Source: Allosalinactinospora lopnorensis (lineage in GTDB: Bacteria; Actinomycetota; Actinomycetes; Streptosporangiales; Streptosporangiaceae). From it: a DNA stretch of 64,000 bases. The notes beneath the pieces are model-generated. The model had not been told where the DNA came from. It searched no databases and saw only the letters and a program-made list of their open reading frames with translations. Position 1 is the stretch's first letter, and each line of letters starts with the position of its first letter. Location of the stretch: positions 37,762-101,761 of the forward strand of contig NZ_LAJC01000011.1 of NCBI RefSeq assembly GCF_000981225.1. Direction: 5' to 3'. Both the position numbers and the translations under genes were made by a program. Below, piece after piece: positions 25,374-38,093 of this stretch.

Positions 25374-25838
25374 ATGACGACGACGTGGCGACAGTTCGCC
25401 GACGAAGCGCCCGATCTGGCGGCCGCGGTCCGCGCCCGGTTCGAAGCGGCGAAGCACCATGTTCTGGCCACTCTGCGCAAGGACGGCGCGCCCCGGGTCA
25501 GCGGCACAGAGGTCTCCTACCACGGCCCCGACCTCGCCATCGGTTCCATGCCGGGTGCGCTCAAAGCGCGCGACCTGCAGCGCGACGGCAGGTTCGGGCT
25601 GCACGCCAACCCCGGCGACGGCTCGATGGAGGGCGGGGACGCCAAGATCTCCGGTATCGCGGTGGAGGTGACGGATCCCGCGGAGCTCGCGGAGTACGCG
25701 ATGGACGCCCCGCCGGGCCCCTTCCACCTGTTCCGGCTGCTGCTCACCGATGCCGTGGTCACCTCGGTGGAGGAGGACCGGCTCGTCATCCGCGCCTGGC
25801 GCCCGGGCAGGGGCGTCACCGAGTTCCGGCGGACATGA
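25374..25838 (+). CDS. pyridoxamine 5'-phosphate oxidase-family protein
   Basis: 154-residue split-barrel protein of the PNPOx/F420-dependent reductase superfamily. It has the N-terminal helix AAVRARFEAAKHHVLATLRKDGAPRVSGTEV and the strand pattern GPDLAIGSMPGALKARDLQRDGRFGLH typical of actinobacterial members, which bind FMN or F420. The start at 25374 (MTTTWRQFAD) is favoured over 25344, whose SD would be too close. Substrate not predictable. Convergent with the chitinase gene, 12 bases apart. Confidence 0.8.
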   Translation: MTTTWRQFADEAPDLAAAVRARFEAAKHHVLATLRKDGAPRVSGTEVSYHGPDLAIGSMPGALKARDLQRDGRFGLHANPGDGSMEGGDAKISGIAVEVTDPAELAEYAMDAPPGPFHLFRLLLTDAVVTSVEEDRLVIRAWRPGRGVTEFRRT

Positions 25839-25850
25839 GACACCGCGGAG

Positions 25851-27206
25851 CTACTCCCCGTCCTCCAGCGACTCGTCCATCGCCTCGACCAGCTCGGCGT
25901 CGGGGTCCATGTCCAGGTTCCAGAGCATCAGCCCGCCGAGCCCCTCCTTTCGAACGTAGTACCCCTTCTGCGCGACGGTCTCGGGCGTGTCGTAGGACCA
26001 CCATTCGCCGTCGCTGTAGAGCCAATAGGCGCCGTTCAACGGGTCGTGGAACCGGTGCCCTCCGAGTTCCTCCAGGTCCGCGTAGGCCATGGTGCCCGCA
26101 CCGTAGTCGCCTTCGGCCGCGTCCTCCGCCGGCGCGAAGCGGCCGAAGTCCTCGCGGGCCACCCCCTCCCAGCCGCGACCGAACCCGGGGAAGCCGAGGA
26201 TCAGCTTCTCGGGCGGCAGGCCGTAGTCGAGGTACTGTTGCACGGTCTGGTGGACGCTGGCGTCGCTGGGCGCTTCCTCAGGCGAGTAGAGCTGGGAGTG
26301 GTGGTCGGTGACGTCGCTCCACGTACCGGTGAAGTCGTAGCCCTGCACCGTGGCGAAGTCGATGGAGTCGAACACTTCGGGCTCGTAGCTCGACTCCATG
26401 AGATCCCGGGAGTTGGCCAGCGATACCGTAAGCGTGTAGTCCTCGCCGGTCTCGGATTCCAGATCGTCGAGTTGGCGGCGGAACTCCTCCACGAGGAGGG
26501 TGAAGTTGCGCTTGTCCTCCGGTCGTTCGACGTTGCCCTCTTTACCGTTTCCTCCGGGCCACTCCCAATCGAGGTCGATACCGTCGAAGATCCCCTCGGC
26601 GACCCCGGCACCGCCTTGGGGTTCGTTGTCGAGAGTCGGGAGGTCGCCGCGCAGCCACAGGTCGATGCAGGAGGAGACGAACTCCTCGCGGGACTCCTCG
26701 GTCTGCGCGGCGTTGGAGAAGTAGGTCGACCAGTTCCAGCCGGCCAGGGAGATGCTGGCCCCGAGCCCCGGCTCCTGCTCCTGGAGTTTGCGCAGCTGGT
26801 TCAGGCTGCCCGCGAGCGGCTGGTGGTAGTCGTCGGCCTCGCCGTCGACGCTCTCGTCGGCGTTGTAGCGCCGCTGATACATCTCCCAGGGCTGGTCGGC
26901 GTCCTCGGGGATGTGGCACCGGCCCTCCTCGCTGACGTCCCCGAACGCCCACATGAGGCGGTTCATCCGCTCGGCTGCCCCGCTCTCGGCCACATCCTTG
27001 ATCGTGTAGCCCCGGTTCGCCACGTTCCAGTCGGCGAAGTAACCGACCCGTTGCCGTTCGCCGGGCTCGTCGACACCGGTATCGGTGAGCGCGGTGAACG
27101 CGCTGAAGAAAAGGGCGCCGAGGACCACGGCCACCACGACCCCGAGCACCATGCTCTTCCTGCTGGCCGCAGGCCGACCCCCCGGCTGCCGCTGCTGAGC
27201 TGACAT
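25851..27206 (-). CDS. glycoside hydrolase family 18 protein (chitinase-like), membrane-anchored or secreted
   Basis: 451-residue GH18 protein. A transmembrane or signal segment at about residues 18-38 ([19 protein letters not shown]) precedes the TIM barrel. The catalytic motif [10 protein letters not shown] contains the full DxxDxDxE signature, so activity on chitin or a related GlcNAc polymer is expected. Other GH18 segments are [11 protein letters not shown] near the start, ASISLAGWN and [13 protein letters not shown] at the end. The signal has no clear cleavage site, so it may stay anchored. Start ATG at 27206; an upstream extension to 27266 lacks features. I saw no dre-like site in its upstream region. 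Confidence 0.85.
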   Translation of the reverse strand: MSAQQRQPGGRPAASRKSMVLGVVVAVVLGALFFSAFTALTDTGVDEPGERQRVGYFADWNVANRGYTIKDVAESGAAERMNRLMWAFGDVSEEGRCHIPEDADQPWEMYQRRYNADESVDGEADDYHQPLAGSLNQLRKLQEQEPGLGASISLAGWNWSTYFSNAAQTEESREEFVSSCIDLWLRGDLPTLDNEPQGGAGVAEGIFDGIDLDWEWPGGNGKEGNVERPEDKRNFTLLVEEFRRQLDDLESETGEDYTLTVSLANSRDLMESSYEPEVFDSIDFATVQGYDFTGTWSDVTDHHSQLYSPEEAPSDASVHQTVQQYLDYGLPPEKLILGFPGFGRGWEGVAREDFGRFAPAEDAAEGDYGAGTMAYADLEELGGHRFHDPLNGAYWLYSDGEWWSYDTPETVAQKGYYVRKEGLGGLMLWNLDMDPDAELVEAMDESLEDGE

Positions 27207-27367
27207 CACCTTTGAAAGTAGCCTTACCCCCGCTGGCGGCGCACGTAGTCGGGTGGAGACGGCCACATCAGGCCGCGATCACCCTGCGAGGAACTCCCAT
27301 GCGCCCCGGGACGTTGATGAATGTCGGACAACACGCCGCCGTACGGCCCGCCGCCCTTCCCCCGTTT

Positions 27368-28527
<1,160 letters not shown>

Positions 28528-28584
28528 CCTCAGTGTGCCCGCTCATGGGGCGCGATAGAGAGAGTCAATTTTGTCACCGCTGTG

Positions 28585-30465
28585 TTACGTGGTGCCGCCA
28601 ACCCCGTCGCGCATGAGTCGTCGCTGCTGCTCAACCGCCATCAGCTCAGCGAATACCCGTTGGTATTCCTCTGGGTCGGCGGACGGATCCAGCCGCCCCA
28701 GGCGGGATTTCAGGTTTGCCACCTGGCGATTGATGGAATGAGATTTGATCGTGCCGAATATCTCCCGGGCATAGTGCTCATCGGGTTCTCCATAGATTTC
28801 GAGCTCTTCCACCGCCAATTGAGTGACGAACGCGCGCTGGGTTTCGTTGGGGGCCGCCTCGCGCAGCCGGACCGCCCACTGGGCGACGGCCTCCACCGCC
28901 GCCACCCCGCCTTGGGCGCGGATCAGCTCCCGCACCGCGCGGTGCTGCGGCACGGTGAACGCCTCGGGGCCGATCGTGTCGAACTCACCGGCCAGGTACG
29001 GGTACTGCAGGGCCATCTTCAGCACCTGCCGTTCCAGCTGCACCAACGGGTCGCGCAGGTCGTAAGGGGCGTAGTCGGCGGCGCCGGGCGGCTCGGCAGG
29101 GGCCCTGCGGTGCCCGGTGCCGCGGCTCCGGCGGCTGCTGCGCATGTGCTGCGCCACCCGCCGCTGCACGAACTCCTCGTCCATGATGCCCAGCCAGTGG
29201 TCCAGGTTCACCCCGTAGAGCTTGCGCACGCCCTCGTTCCGGATGCTCGCCACGATCTCTGCCGCGGCGTCCAGGCCGGCCATGCGGCCTTCCGGGGTGT
29301 CGAGGTCGTACTGCTCGATCACGTTGCGGATCATGAACTCGTACAGCGGCTTCTTGGCCTCGACGAGGTCGACGACCGCGCCGTCGCCGTGCCGCAGGCG
29401 GAGGTCGCAGGGGTCCAGACCGTCGGGCTGGACCGCGACGAACGTCTCGGAGGCGAACCCGTGCTCCTCGGCGAAGGCGCGTACCGCGGCCTTCTGCCCG
29501 GCCACATCGCCGTCGAAGGTGAACACCACCTTCCCCCCCTGGTTGGACCGGCCGAGAAGCATCCTGCGCAGGATCTTCAGGTGTTCCTCGCCGAACGAGG
29601 TGCCGCAGGTGGCCACGGCGGTGCGCACACCGGCCAGGTGGCAGGCCATGACATCGGTGTAGCCCTCGACGATGACGGCCTGGCGCTCGCGTGAGATGTC
29701 GCGCTTGGCGAGATCCAGCCCGTAGAGCAGGTGTCCCTTCTTGAAGACGGGGGTCTCGGGTGTGTTGAGGTACTTGGGTCCGTCGTCGTCGGAGGCGAGC
29801 TTGCGCGCACCGAACCCGACGACCTCGCCGGTGACCTCGCGTACCGGCCACAGCAGCCGGTTGCGGAACTTGTCGTAGGCGCCGCGGCGCCCCTGGCCGG
29901 CCAGGCCGGCGGTGATGATCTCCTTGTCGGTGAACCCCTTCTGCCGCAGGTGGGAGGTGAGTGCCTCCCAACCGGACGGAGCGAAGCCCAGGCCGAAGTG
30001 GTCGGCATCGGCACGGGTGAAACCGCGCTCGCTGAGGAAACGCCGCGCCGCGAGCGCCTCGGAGGAGAGCAGTCGTCCGGCGTAGAACCCGGCCGCGGCC
30101 TTGTTCGCTTCGAGCAGCCGCTGCCGCTGCCCCTGGTCGCCGGGCGAGGTGTAGCCGCCCTGCTCGTAGCGGAGCCGCACGCCCGCATGCTGGGCCAGGC
30201 TCTCGACGGCCTCGGTGAAGCTCAGGTGCTCGATCCGCTGGATGAAGGTGATGACATCGCCGCCCTCGCCGCATCCGAAGCAGTACCAGAGGTTCCGCGA
30301 CGGGGTGACGTTGAACGAGGGCGACTTCTCGTCGTGGAACGGGCAGAGGCCCTTGAAAGAGCCGCCCCCCGCGCTGCGAAGCTGCAGGTACTCCTCCACC
30401 ACCTCGGCGATGGGCGAACGTTCGCGCACGAGCGCGACATCTTCGTCTCTGATCCGACCGGCCAC
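28585..30465 (-). CDS. dnaG: DNA primase
   Basis: 626-residue replicative primase making RNA primers. The CHC2 zinc ligands are Cys41, His44, Cys62 and Cys65 (CPFHDEKSPSF, then YCFGCGEGGD). The TOPRIM core has VIVEGYTDVMACHLAGV and TFDGDVAGQKAA with the acidic metal residues, and the C-terminal DnaB-binding part is helical. The GTG at 30465 gives VAGRIRDEDVALVRE, the usual start. It forms an operon with the sigma gene 57 bases downstream. dgt, often adjacent to dnaG in actinobacteria, is present further upstream but separated by a lacI gene and a lipoprotein gene. Confidence 0.95.
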   Translation of the reverse strand: MAGRIRDEDVALVRERSPIAEVVEEYLQLRSAGGGSFKGLCPFHDEKSPSFNVTPSRNLWYCFGCGEGGDVITFIQRIEHLSFTEAVESLAQHAGVRLRYEQGGYTSPGDQGQRQRLLEANKAAAGFYAGRLLSSEALAARRFLSERGFTRADADHFGLGFAPSGWEALTSHLRQKGFTDKEIITAGLAGQGRRGAYDKFRNRLLWPVREVTGEVVGFGARKLASDDDGPKYLNTPETPVFKKGHLLYGLDLAKRDISRERQAVIVEGYTDVMACHLAGVRTAVATCGTSFGEEHLKILRRMLLGRSNQGGKVVFTFDGDVAGQKAAVRAFAEEHGFASETFVAVQPDGLDPCDLRLRHGDGAVVDLVEAKKPLYEFMIRNVIEQYDLDTPEGRMAGLDAAAEIVASIRNEGVRKLYGVNLDHWLGIMDEEFVQRRVAQHMRSSRRSRGTGHRRAPAEPPGAADYAPYDLRDPLVQLERQVLKMALQYPYLAGEFDTIGPEAFTVPQHRAVRELIRAQGGVAAVEAVAQWAVRLREAAPNETQRAFVTQLAVEELEIYGEPDEHYAREIFGTIKSHSINRQVANLKSRLGRLDPSADPEEYQRVFAELMAVEQQRRLMRDGVGGTT

Positions 30466-30648
30466 AGTAAATCAGGGTAGTGATCCCCTGCGACCGTCCG
30501 GCAACGGGAAACCCCTCCGGTGGACAACCGTCCCGGAACCGCAACCCGCGAACGGCGGCGGTAATCGAAGCGCGGACGCTGAACGTCCTATCCGGTGAGG
30601 CGGGCGGGCGCTTTTCGATTCTAGGGGCACAGAGCACCCGTCCGCCGT

Positions 30649-31578
30649 TCACGGGCCGGCCCCGCCGGGCGCATCGATCAGCCCGACCAGCAGGCGTATG
30701 CTGCGCTGGCCCACTTCCCCGAAGTCCTGGGAGACCGTGGTCAGCGGCGGCGTGAAGAACTCCGCCTCGGGGATGTCGTCGAACCCGACGACGCTCACAT
30801 CGCGGGGAACCCGCACCCCCGAATCACCGAGGGCGCGCAGCGCTCCCAGCGCCATCTGGTCGTTGGCCACGAAGATCGCCGTGACATCGCCGTCGTCGGT
30901 CAACCGCCGGGCCAGCTCGTATCCGGCTTTCGGGTGCCGGTCCCCGTACAGGGGCTCCGGGACGCGCACACCGGCCTCCTGCAGGGCGTGGCACCATCCG
31001 TGCACACGGTCCTCGGCCTCCAGCCAGTCGCGCGGCCCCGCGATGTGGTGAACGGTACGGTGGCCGAGGTCGAGCAGGTGACGCGTCGCAAGGTAGGCGC
31101 CACCGTACTGGTCGACGCAGACGACCGGCAGGTCCGGCGCCTCGCCGCCCTCGACGGCGACGACCGGGCGCCCGTACGGCAGGTCCGCCGGCCCGTCCAC
31201 CACGGCGCGCTGCGGCGCGATCACGATGTAGCCCTCGACCGGCTGCTGGGCGAGGTAGTCCATCGCCTCCCGCACCGCCTGGCGGGTCACGGTCTGCAGG
31301 GTGACGACGCTGAGGAAGTACCCGGCGGCCCTGGCGGCGCGCTCAATGCCCCCCAGGGTGCCGGCCGGACCGTGGAGCGTGGGATCGAAGGCGACGACCC
31401 CGATGACGCCGATGCGCCGGGGGACCAGCGCCCGCGCCGAGGAGTTGCGGCGGTACCCCAGCTCCTCGATCTCCGTCTGAACCCGAGCCCGGGTCTCGGC
31501 CCTGACGTTCGGATGCCCGTTCAGCACGCGGGAGACGGTCTGGTGCGAGACCTAGGCAAGCCGGGCGACGTCCGCCAT
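30649..31578 (-). pseudogene. LacI-family transcriptional regulator with an in-frame TAG in the HTH
   Basis: A LacI/GalR repressor of 310 codons. From the ATG at 31578 the sequence reads MADVARLA, then TAG (31554-31552), then VSHQTVSRVLNGHPNVR, the second helix of the DNA-binding domain. The rest is intact: the sugar-binding core with RIGVIGVVAFDP, FVANDQMALGALRALG and VVGFDDIPEAEFFTPPLTTV. Unlike the other broken genes this is a substitution, for example of GAG, CAG or TGG. Restart at the internal ATG (31527) would lack the HTH. So it is either a real null allele or a base error. A perfect LacI-type operator lies 80 bases upstream, suggesting autoregulation of the intact gene. The sugar effector is unknown. 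Confidence 0.8.
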
Positions 31579-31657
31579 GACGGGGGCCGCCCATTCGATA
31601 CCGGCATCCGGCGCCCTCAGGAACGTCGGGGAAACGTCGACGTGACGTAGCCGACAT

Positions 31658-31671
31658 TGTTAGCGCTAACA
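31658..31671. promoter_or_regulatory. LacI-family operator
   Basis: TGTTAGCGCTAACA is a perfect 14-bp palindrome with the central CG typical of LacI/GalR operators. It lies 80 bases upstream of the lacI start and about 240 bases upstream of the divergent lipoprotein gene, so it can serve either. Confidence 0.75.
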
Positions 31672-31912
31672 CAAAAGAGCGCCAAGGGATGCTCCGCGCC
31701 GCTTGCCCGCGGTGCGCAGAACGGGAATCGGCCTCCACCACGCACGACAGGAGCGCCTGGGCCGGTGTTCCGATGAACCGCAGCCGGTGAATCGACGTTT
31801 CCTACTGAAAGGGCTAGGCGTGTGCCACGACCGACCGTGGAATGTGACACCTGCGCCTCGGGGGAGTGCTGCGCAGGTACAGCCCGAGGAAGAGTTCACG
31901 AGAGGAAGCCCG

Positions 31913-32452
31913 ATGCCCAAGGTGATGAGCGGTGCCCGCTCTGTCCGCACTTACCCCGTTCTCATGGCGCTGGCCCTCGCGGTCACGACATCCGGTTGCG
32001 CGGGCGGCTCCCAGGCGAGCACGAGCGAGCAGGACGAAGGCGCCCCTTCCGACAACAACGCCCCCGAGGACAGCCTGGAAGAGCACCCCCTCCTTGAGAC
32101 GTCGGCCGACGAGGCGCCGTCCGTGGAGCTCAAAGCCGAACCCGACACCTACAACGGCTGGAACCTCCGCCTGCTGACGGAGAACTTCGAGTTCACACCC
32201 GAGGATATCGGCGACGAGGCGCGCGACGGCGCGGGGCACGGCCACCTCTACATCAACGGCGAGAAGTACATGCGGGTGTACAGCGAGTGGGCCCACCTGC
32301 CCGCCGCCGCCGTGCCCGAGGGAGAGCACGTCCTGGTCATGACACTGAACGCCAACGACCACTCCACCTGGGCGGTCGACGGCCAGCCCATACAGGCCGA
32401 GACACAGGTCACCGGAACCGGAGTCAGCGAGGGGCAGAACCACGACCACTAG
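31913..32452 (+). CDS. secreted lipoprotein with a GHGHLYINGEKY-type domain
   Basis: 179-residue putative lipoprotein: signal up to a cysteine near residue 29 (VTTSGCAGG), an acidic serine/glutamate-rich linker, then a compact domain with GWNLRLLTENFEFTPEDIG, the histidine-rich GHGHLYINGEKYMRVYSEWAHL and VLVMTLNANDHSTW, and a His-containing end (NHDH). This domain occurs alone or with metal-binding modules in exported proteins; the histidines suggest a metal site, but I know no proven function. Start ATG at 31913 behind AGAGGAAG. It is divergent from the lacI gene. Confidence 0.7.
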   Translation: MPKVMSGARSVRTYPVLMALALAVTTSGCAGGSQASTSEQDEGAPSDNNAPEDSLEEHPLLETSADEAPSVELKAEPDTYNGWNLRLLTENFEFTPEDIGDEARDGAGHGHLYINGEKYMRVYSEWAHLPAAAVPEGEHVLVMTLNANDHSTWAVDGQPIQAETQVTGTGVSEGQNHDH

Positions 32453-32497
32453 GGCCGGGGGCGCTCCCCTTCCGCGGCACGGGACCACGCCCCGGGG

Positions 32498-33736
32498 CTA
32501 CCCCACCAATCGGGCGTGCCAGGCCGTCGCGGAGGTGTCGGTCAGGGAGGCCACCTGGTCGATGACCACCCGCAGGGCGGCCGCGTCGTCGGCGGCTCGT
32601 TCGTAGTCGGCGCGGAAGGGGCTCTCGAGGGTCTCAGGAGCGCCGAGCCGGACGGCCGCCACCAGTTCGGCGACCATCTCGCGCTCGCGGGCCTGGTACT
32701 CGCGGGCCTCCGATCGCGCCATCACGTAGTGCACAGCGAGTGCCTTGAGCAGTGAGCATTCGAGCAGGGTGCGGCGCGGGACCACCAGGTTCGCGGCGTA
32801 GCGGGTGAGCCGCGCCGCACCCGACGCCTCGCGGGTGGCCTGCTCGGCCGCCCGGCAGAAACGGCCGATCAGCTCACTGGTCAGGTTCTTCAGCGCCGCG
32901 AGTGAGCGCATGTCCCCACTGAACTCGCGCGGCCAGAACGGCGCGGCCACGAGATCGGTGAACGCCTCCTCCAGCTCGCCGGCCCCGGCGTCGGTGGACT
33001 CGCGGGCGGCGAGCGCGCACACCTCCGCGCGTTCGGCCGGGTCGCGCAGTGCGGTCAGCCGGATCAGCCCGGCGTAGAGCCCGTCCTCCAGGTCGTGCAC
33101 CGAGTAGGCGACGTCGTCGGCCCAGTCCATGACCTGGGCCTCGAAACAGGTGCGGTGCTCCTCGACGCCGTCGCGGATCCAGTCGAAGACCTCGGAGTCG
33201 TCGGGATAGCAGTTGAACTTGCGGGTCGCTCCCCCGTGCCCGCGCCGCCAGGGGTACTTGAGGGTGGCGTCCAGGGTCGCCCGGGTGAGGTTCAGCCCCG
33301 CGCTGTGCCCGTTCTCGCCGAGGACCTTGCCCTCCAGCCGGGTGAGCAGCCGCAGGCTCTGCGCGTTGCCCTCGAACCCGCCGCACGCCGCGGCGGCGGT
33401 GTCCAGGGCCTTCTCCCCGTTGTGTCCGAACGGGGGGTGGCCCAGGTCGTGGGCCAGGCACGCGGCCTCCACCAGGTCGGGGTCGCATCCCAGGGCCGCG
33501 CCGAGTTCCCGGCCGATCTGGGCGCACTCCAGCGAATGGGTGAGGCGGGTGCGCGGGAAATCGCTCGCGCCGGGCTGCACCACCTGGGTCTTGGCCGCCA
33601 GCCGGCGCAGGGCGAAACTGTGCAGCACTCGGGCGCGGTCGCGTTCGAACGGGCCGCGGTCCCTGCTCTTGGGCGGCTCGGCGGCCCAGCGTTCGCGTGC
33701 GTGGGCCCCGTATCCGGGCAGTGGTGGCGATGACAT
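32498..33736 (-). CDS. dgt: deoxyguanosinetriphosphate triphosphohydrolase
   Basis: HD-domain dNTPase of 412 residues, releasing triphosphate from dGTP and controlling dNTP pools. The HD motif is in [17 protein letters not shown], preceded by [17 protein letters not shown] with the first metal histidine, and [15 protein letters not shown] gives the later Asp. I choose the ATG at 33736 (AGGTG just upstream) over the GTG two codons earlier. In actinobacteria dgt usually neighbours dnaG, as approximately here. Confidence 0.93.
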   Translation of the reverse strand: MSSPPLPGYGAHARERWAAEPPKSRDRGPFERDRARVLHSFALRRLAAKTQVVQPGASDFPRTRLTHSLECAQIGRELGAALGCDPDLVEAACLAHDLGHPPFGHNGEKALDTAAAACGGFEGNAQSLRLLTRLEGKVLGENGHSAGLNLTRATLDATLKYPWRRGHGGATRKFNCYPDDSEVFDWIRDGVEEHRTCFEAQVMDWADDVAYSVHDLEDGLYAGLIRLTALRDPAERAEVCALAARESTDAGAGELEEAFTDLVAAPFWPREFSGDMRSLAALKNLTSELIGRFCRAAEQATREASGAARLTRYAANLVVPRRTLLECSLLKALAVHYVMARSEAREYQAREREMVAELVAAVRLGAPETLESPFRADYERAADDAAALRVVIDQVASLTDTSATAWHARLVG

Positions 33737-33835
33737 GATCACCTATGACTGTACGCACGGGGACCGACAGGAACAGAGCGGGACGGCGCGATGGCGGCGG
33801 CACTCCGCGCCGGCGGGCCCGGGGCCGGTCCGCGC

Positions 33836-34744
33836 TCAGGCCGCCTCGACGGTGATATCGCTGCTGTCGCCGAAGATCCAGTAGTACCAGAGCGAGGCGG
33901 TCTCCCGGGTGATGTACCAGAGCTGGGTCTCGCGCTCCTGTACCGCGGGCCCCGACCTCGCCGGCGAGGTCGCCGCCTCGATCCCGAGGTCGCCGGCGAT
34001 CTGGCGCGACCTCAGGCTGTGCCAGGGATCGGAGACGATCACCGCGCTCTCCCACTCCCGCTGCTGGAACACGTGCGCCACGGCCTCGAAGCTCCGCAGG
34101 GTGTCGCTACCCTCGCCGATGGCGACGAGCTGTTCGGCGGGCACACCCACCTGGATCAGCCAGTCGCGGCCGGAACCCCCCTCGGTGTAGTTGTCGCCGG
34201 GCTGGTTTCCGCCCACGGTGACGATCACCGGTGCGACCCCGGCCTGGTACAGCTCGGCCGCGTGTTGCAGCCGGGCCTCGAAGATGGGAGACGGCCTGCC
34301 GTTGTACTGGCTGGCGCCGAGTACCACGATCGCGTCGGAGCTGGGGCGCTCGTCCTGGCGCGCGGTGTGCCACACCCACCCCCAACTGGCGGCGGGGACG
34401 AGAAAGGCGATCAGCGCGATCAGCGCGACAAGCCGGCGGATCCGGAACCGCCTGCGGCGCGGGTGTGTCAGAACGGGCCTCCGGGGAGGGGCGGAGGGCG
34501 GCTCGTCGTCGGCCGCCCCGAGGTCCGGGTAGTCCGCGCGGGAGAACGCACGGGTGCGGGCGGCGGCATCCGGTTCCGGCCACCCGCCGTCCACAGGGGC
34601 GCCCTCGGAGACGGGGCGGACGAATCGCCGTGTCCGGTGCCGGTCAGAATTCCCACGGGCGAAAGAGAGCGTCGCATCCGCCGAAGAGCCGAGAGAATGG
34701 TCTTCCGGTGGCTCCTCGCCACGTTCTTCCCCCGCTGTCCGCAC
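33836..34744 (-). CDS. YdcF-family (DUF218) membrane protein
   Basis: 302-residue protein: a long charged, probably disordered cytoplasmic N-terminus (about 100 residues), one transmembrane helix (LVALIALIAFLVPAASWGWVW, near 107-127), then an extracytoplasmic DUF218 domain with SDAIVVLGASQYNGRPSPIFEARLQHA, VTVGGNQ and AVIVSDPWHSLRSRQIA. DUF218 proteins (SanA/YdcF/ElyC) act in envelope integrity or as undefined phosphate-binding enzymes. GTG start at 34744 with GGGGGTGAGAG upstream. Monocistronic. Confidence 0.83.
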   Translation of the reverse strand: MRTAGEERGEEPPEDHSLGSSADATLSFARGNSDRHRTRRFVRPVSEGAPVDGGWPEPDAAARTRAFSRADYPDLGAADDEPPSAPPRRPVLTHPRRRRFRIRRLVALIALIAFLVPAASWGWVWHTARQDERPSSDAIVVLGASQYNGRPSPIFEARLQHAAELYQAGVAPVIVTVGGNQPGDNYTEGGSGRDWLIQVGVPAEQLVAIGEGSDTLRSFEAVAHVFQQREWESAVIVSDPWHSLRSRQIAGDLGIEAATSPARSGPAVQERETQLWYITRETASLWYYWIFGDSSDITVEAA

Positions 34745-34962
34745 CTCTCACCCCCTGTACTGATGACTGGATCCGACCGACGATAACCGACCTCGCGGGA
34801 GATGACGTCTCAGCACCGCACAAGGTTCCGCGTCCTTGGCCGGCACTTTCCGACGGGAACAGGGTACGTTCTGCCGCCCATCATGTGCAGGTCAAGCATA
34901 CATCACGAAAGAGTTACGGAATCTTCGTGTTTCGGTCAGTGCCATCGCCTGTCAGGGCAAAG

Positions 34963-34997
34963 GAGTGCCCGGCGCCGCGAACCGGCGCCGGGCACTC
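34963..34997 (-). terminator. strong hairpin behind ppdK
   Basis: A perfect 15-bp stem (34963-34977 with 34983-34997, arms starting GAGTGCCC) with a 5-base loop CGAAC lies just after the ppdK stop. There is no T tract, as common for actinomycete terminators. Confidence 0.75.
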
Positions 34998-35009
34998 CGC
35001 GCGAGGTGC

Positions 35010-37686
<2,677 letters not shown>

Positions 37687-37803
37687 GGGAAGCTCCTTTT
37701 CACGGCCGTCTGACCTTGAATGGGCGCGACTCTATCCATCTTGCCTCGCACGAGCTTGCCACCACATCGATGTACCGATATTTCAGCAGCTCACAGACAT
37801 CAA

Positions 37804-37819
37804 ACTGGTGTAGACCAAT
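37804..37819. promoter_or_regulatory. DasR-responsive element (dre)-like site upstream of ppdK
   Basis: ACTGGTGTAGACCAAT agrees with the DasR consensus ACTGGTCTAGACCA(C/G)(A/T) at all but one or two positions and keeps the TGGT-N4-ACCA palindrome. DasR is the GntR-type repressor of GlcNAc/chitin use in actinomycetes. It lies 118 bases upstream of the ppdK start. No dasR gene is in the window. Confidence 0.6.
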
Positions 37820-38002
37820 GGTCCACCCAGAGGTATCGAGAGGCCTTGGTCACAACGGTGCCCCGAAAGCAACCGAAAAGCCAACAGACCAGGCCAGAGG
37901 CACTTAACTGAACCGTAACAGGCAAAGGGGCGATCTCTGGTCCACTCCAGCGGGCGACAGCGTTCAGGGCTGTGCAAAGAACCACATAACTACTCTTTAG
38001 TA

Positions 38003-38020
38003 ACCTACGGATGCGTAGGT
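38003..38020. promoter_or_regulatory. palindromic operator upstream of the hemolysin III gene
   Basis: ACCTACG-GATG-CGTAGGT is a perfect 7-bp inverted repeat with a 4-base spacer, in an AT-richer context (AGTA before, AAGG after), about 75 bases before the GTG start at 38094. The form is typical of a TetR-family operator. The protein that binds it is not encoded nearby. Confidence 0.6.
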
Positions 38021-38093
38021 AAGGTGGCTCTGGGGGCAGCGCCCCGACGCGATCAACGGCCATCCCAGGCGCCGACGTGACGGAGGAACAGCC

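Larger units (their letters stand above)
37687..38093. other. control region between ppdK and the hemolysin III gene
   Basis: 407 bases without a gene; several short frames have no features. It contains the dre-like site at 37804-37819 and the palindrome at 38003-38020, plus a second, poorer TGGTCCACTCCAG at 37938-37950. Confidence 0.5.

Noticed and set aside
29401..29430. dre-like GGGTCCAGACCG inside dnaG
   Set aside because: Only a partial match and inside a coding region; expected by chance in GC-rich DNA.
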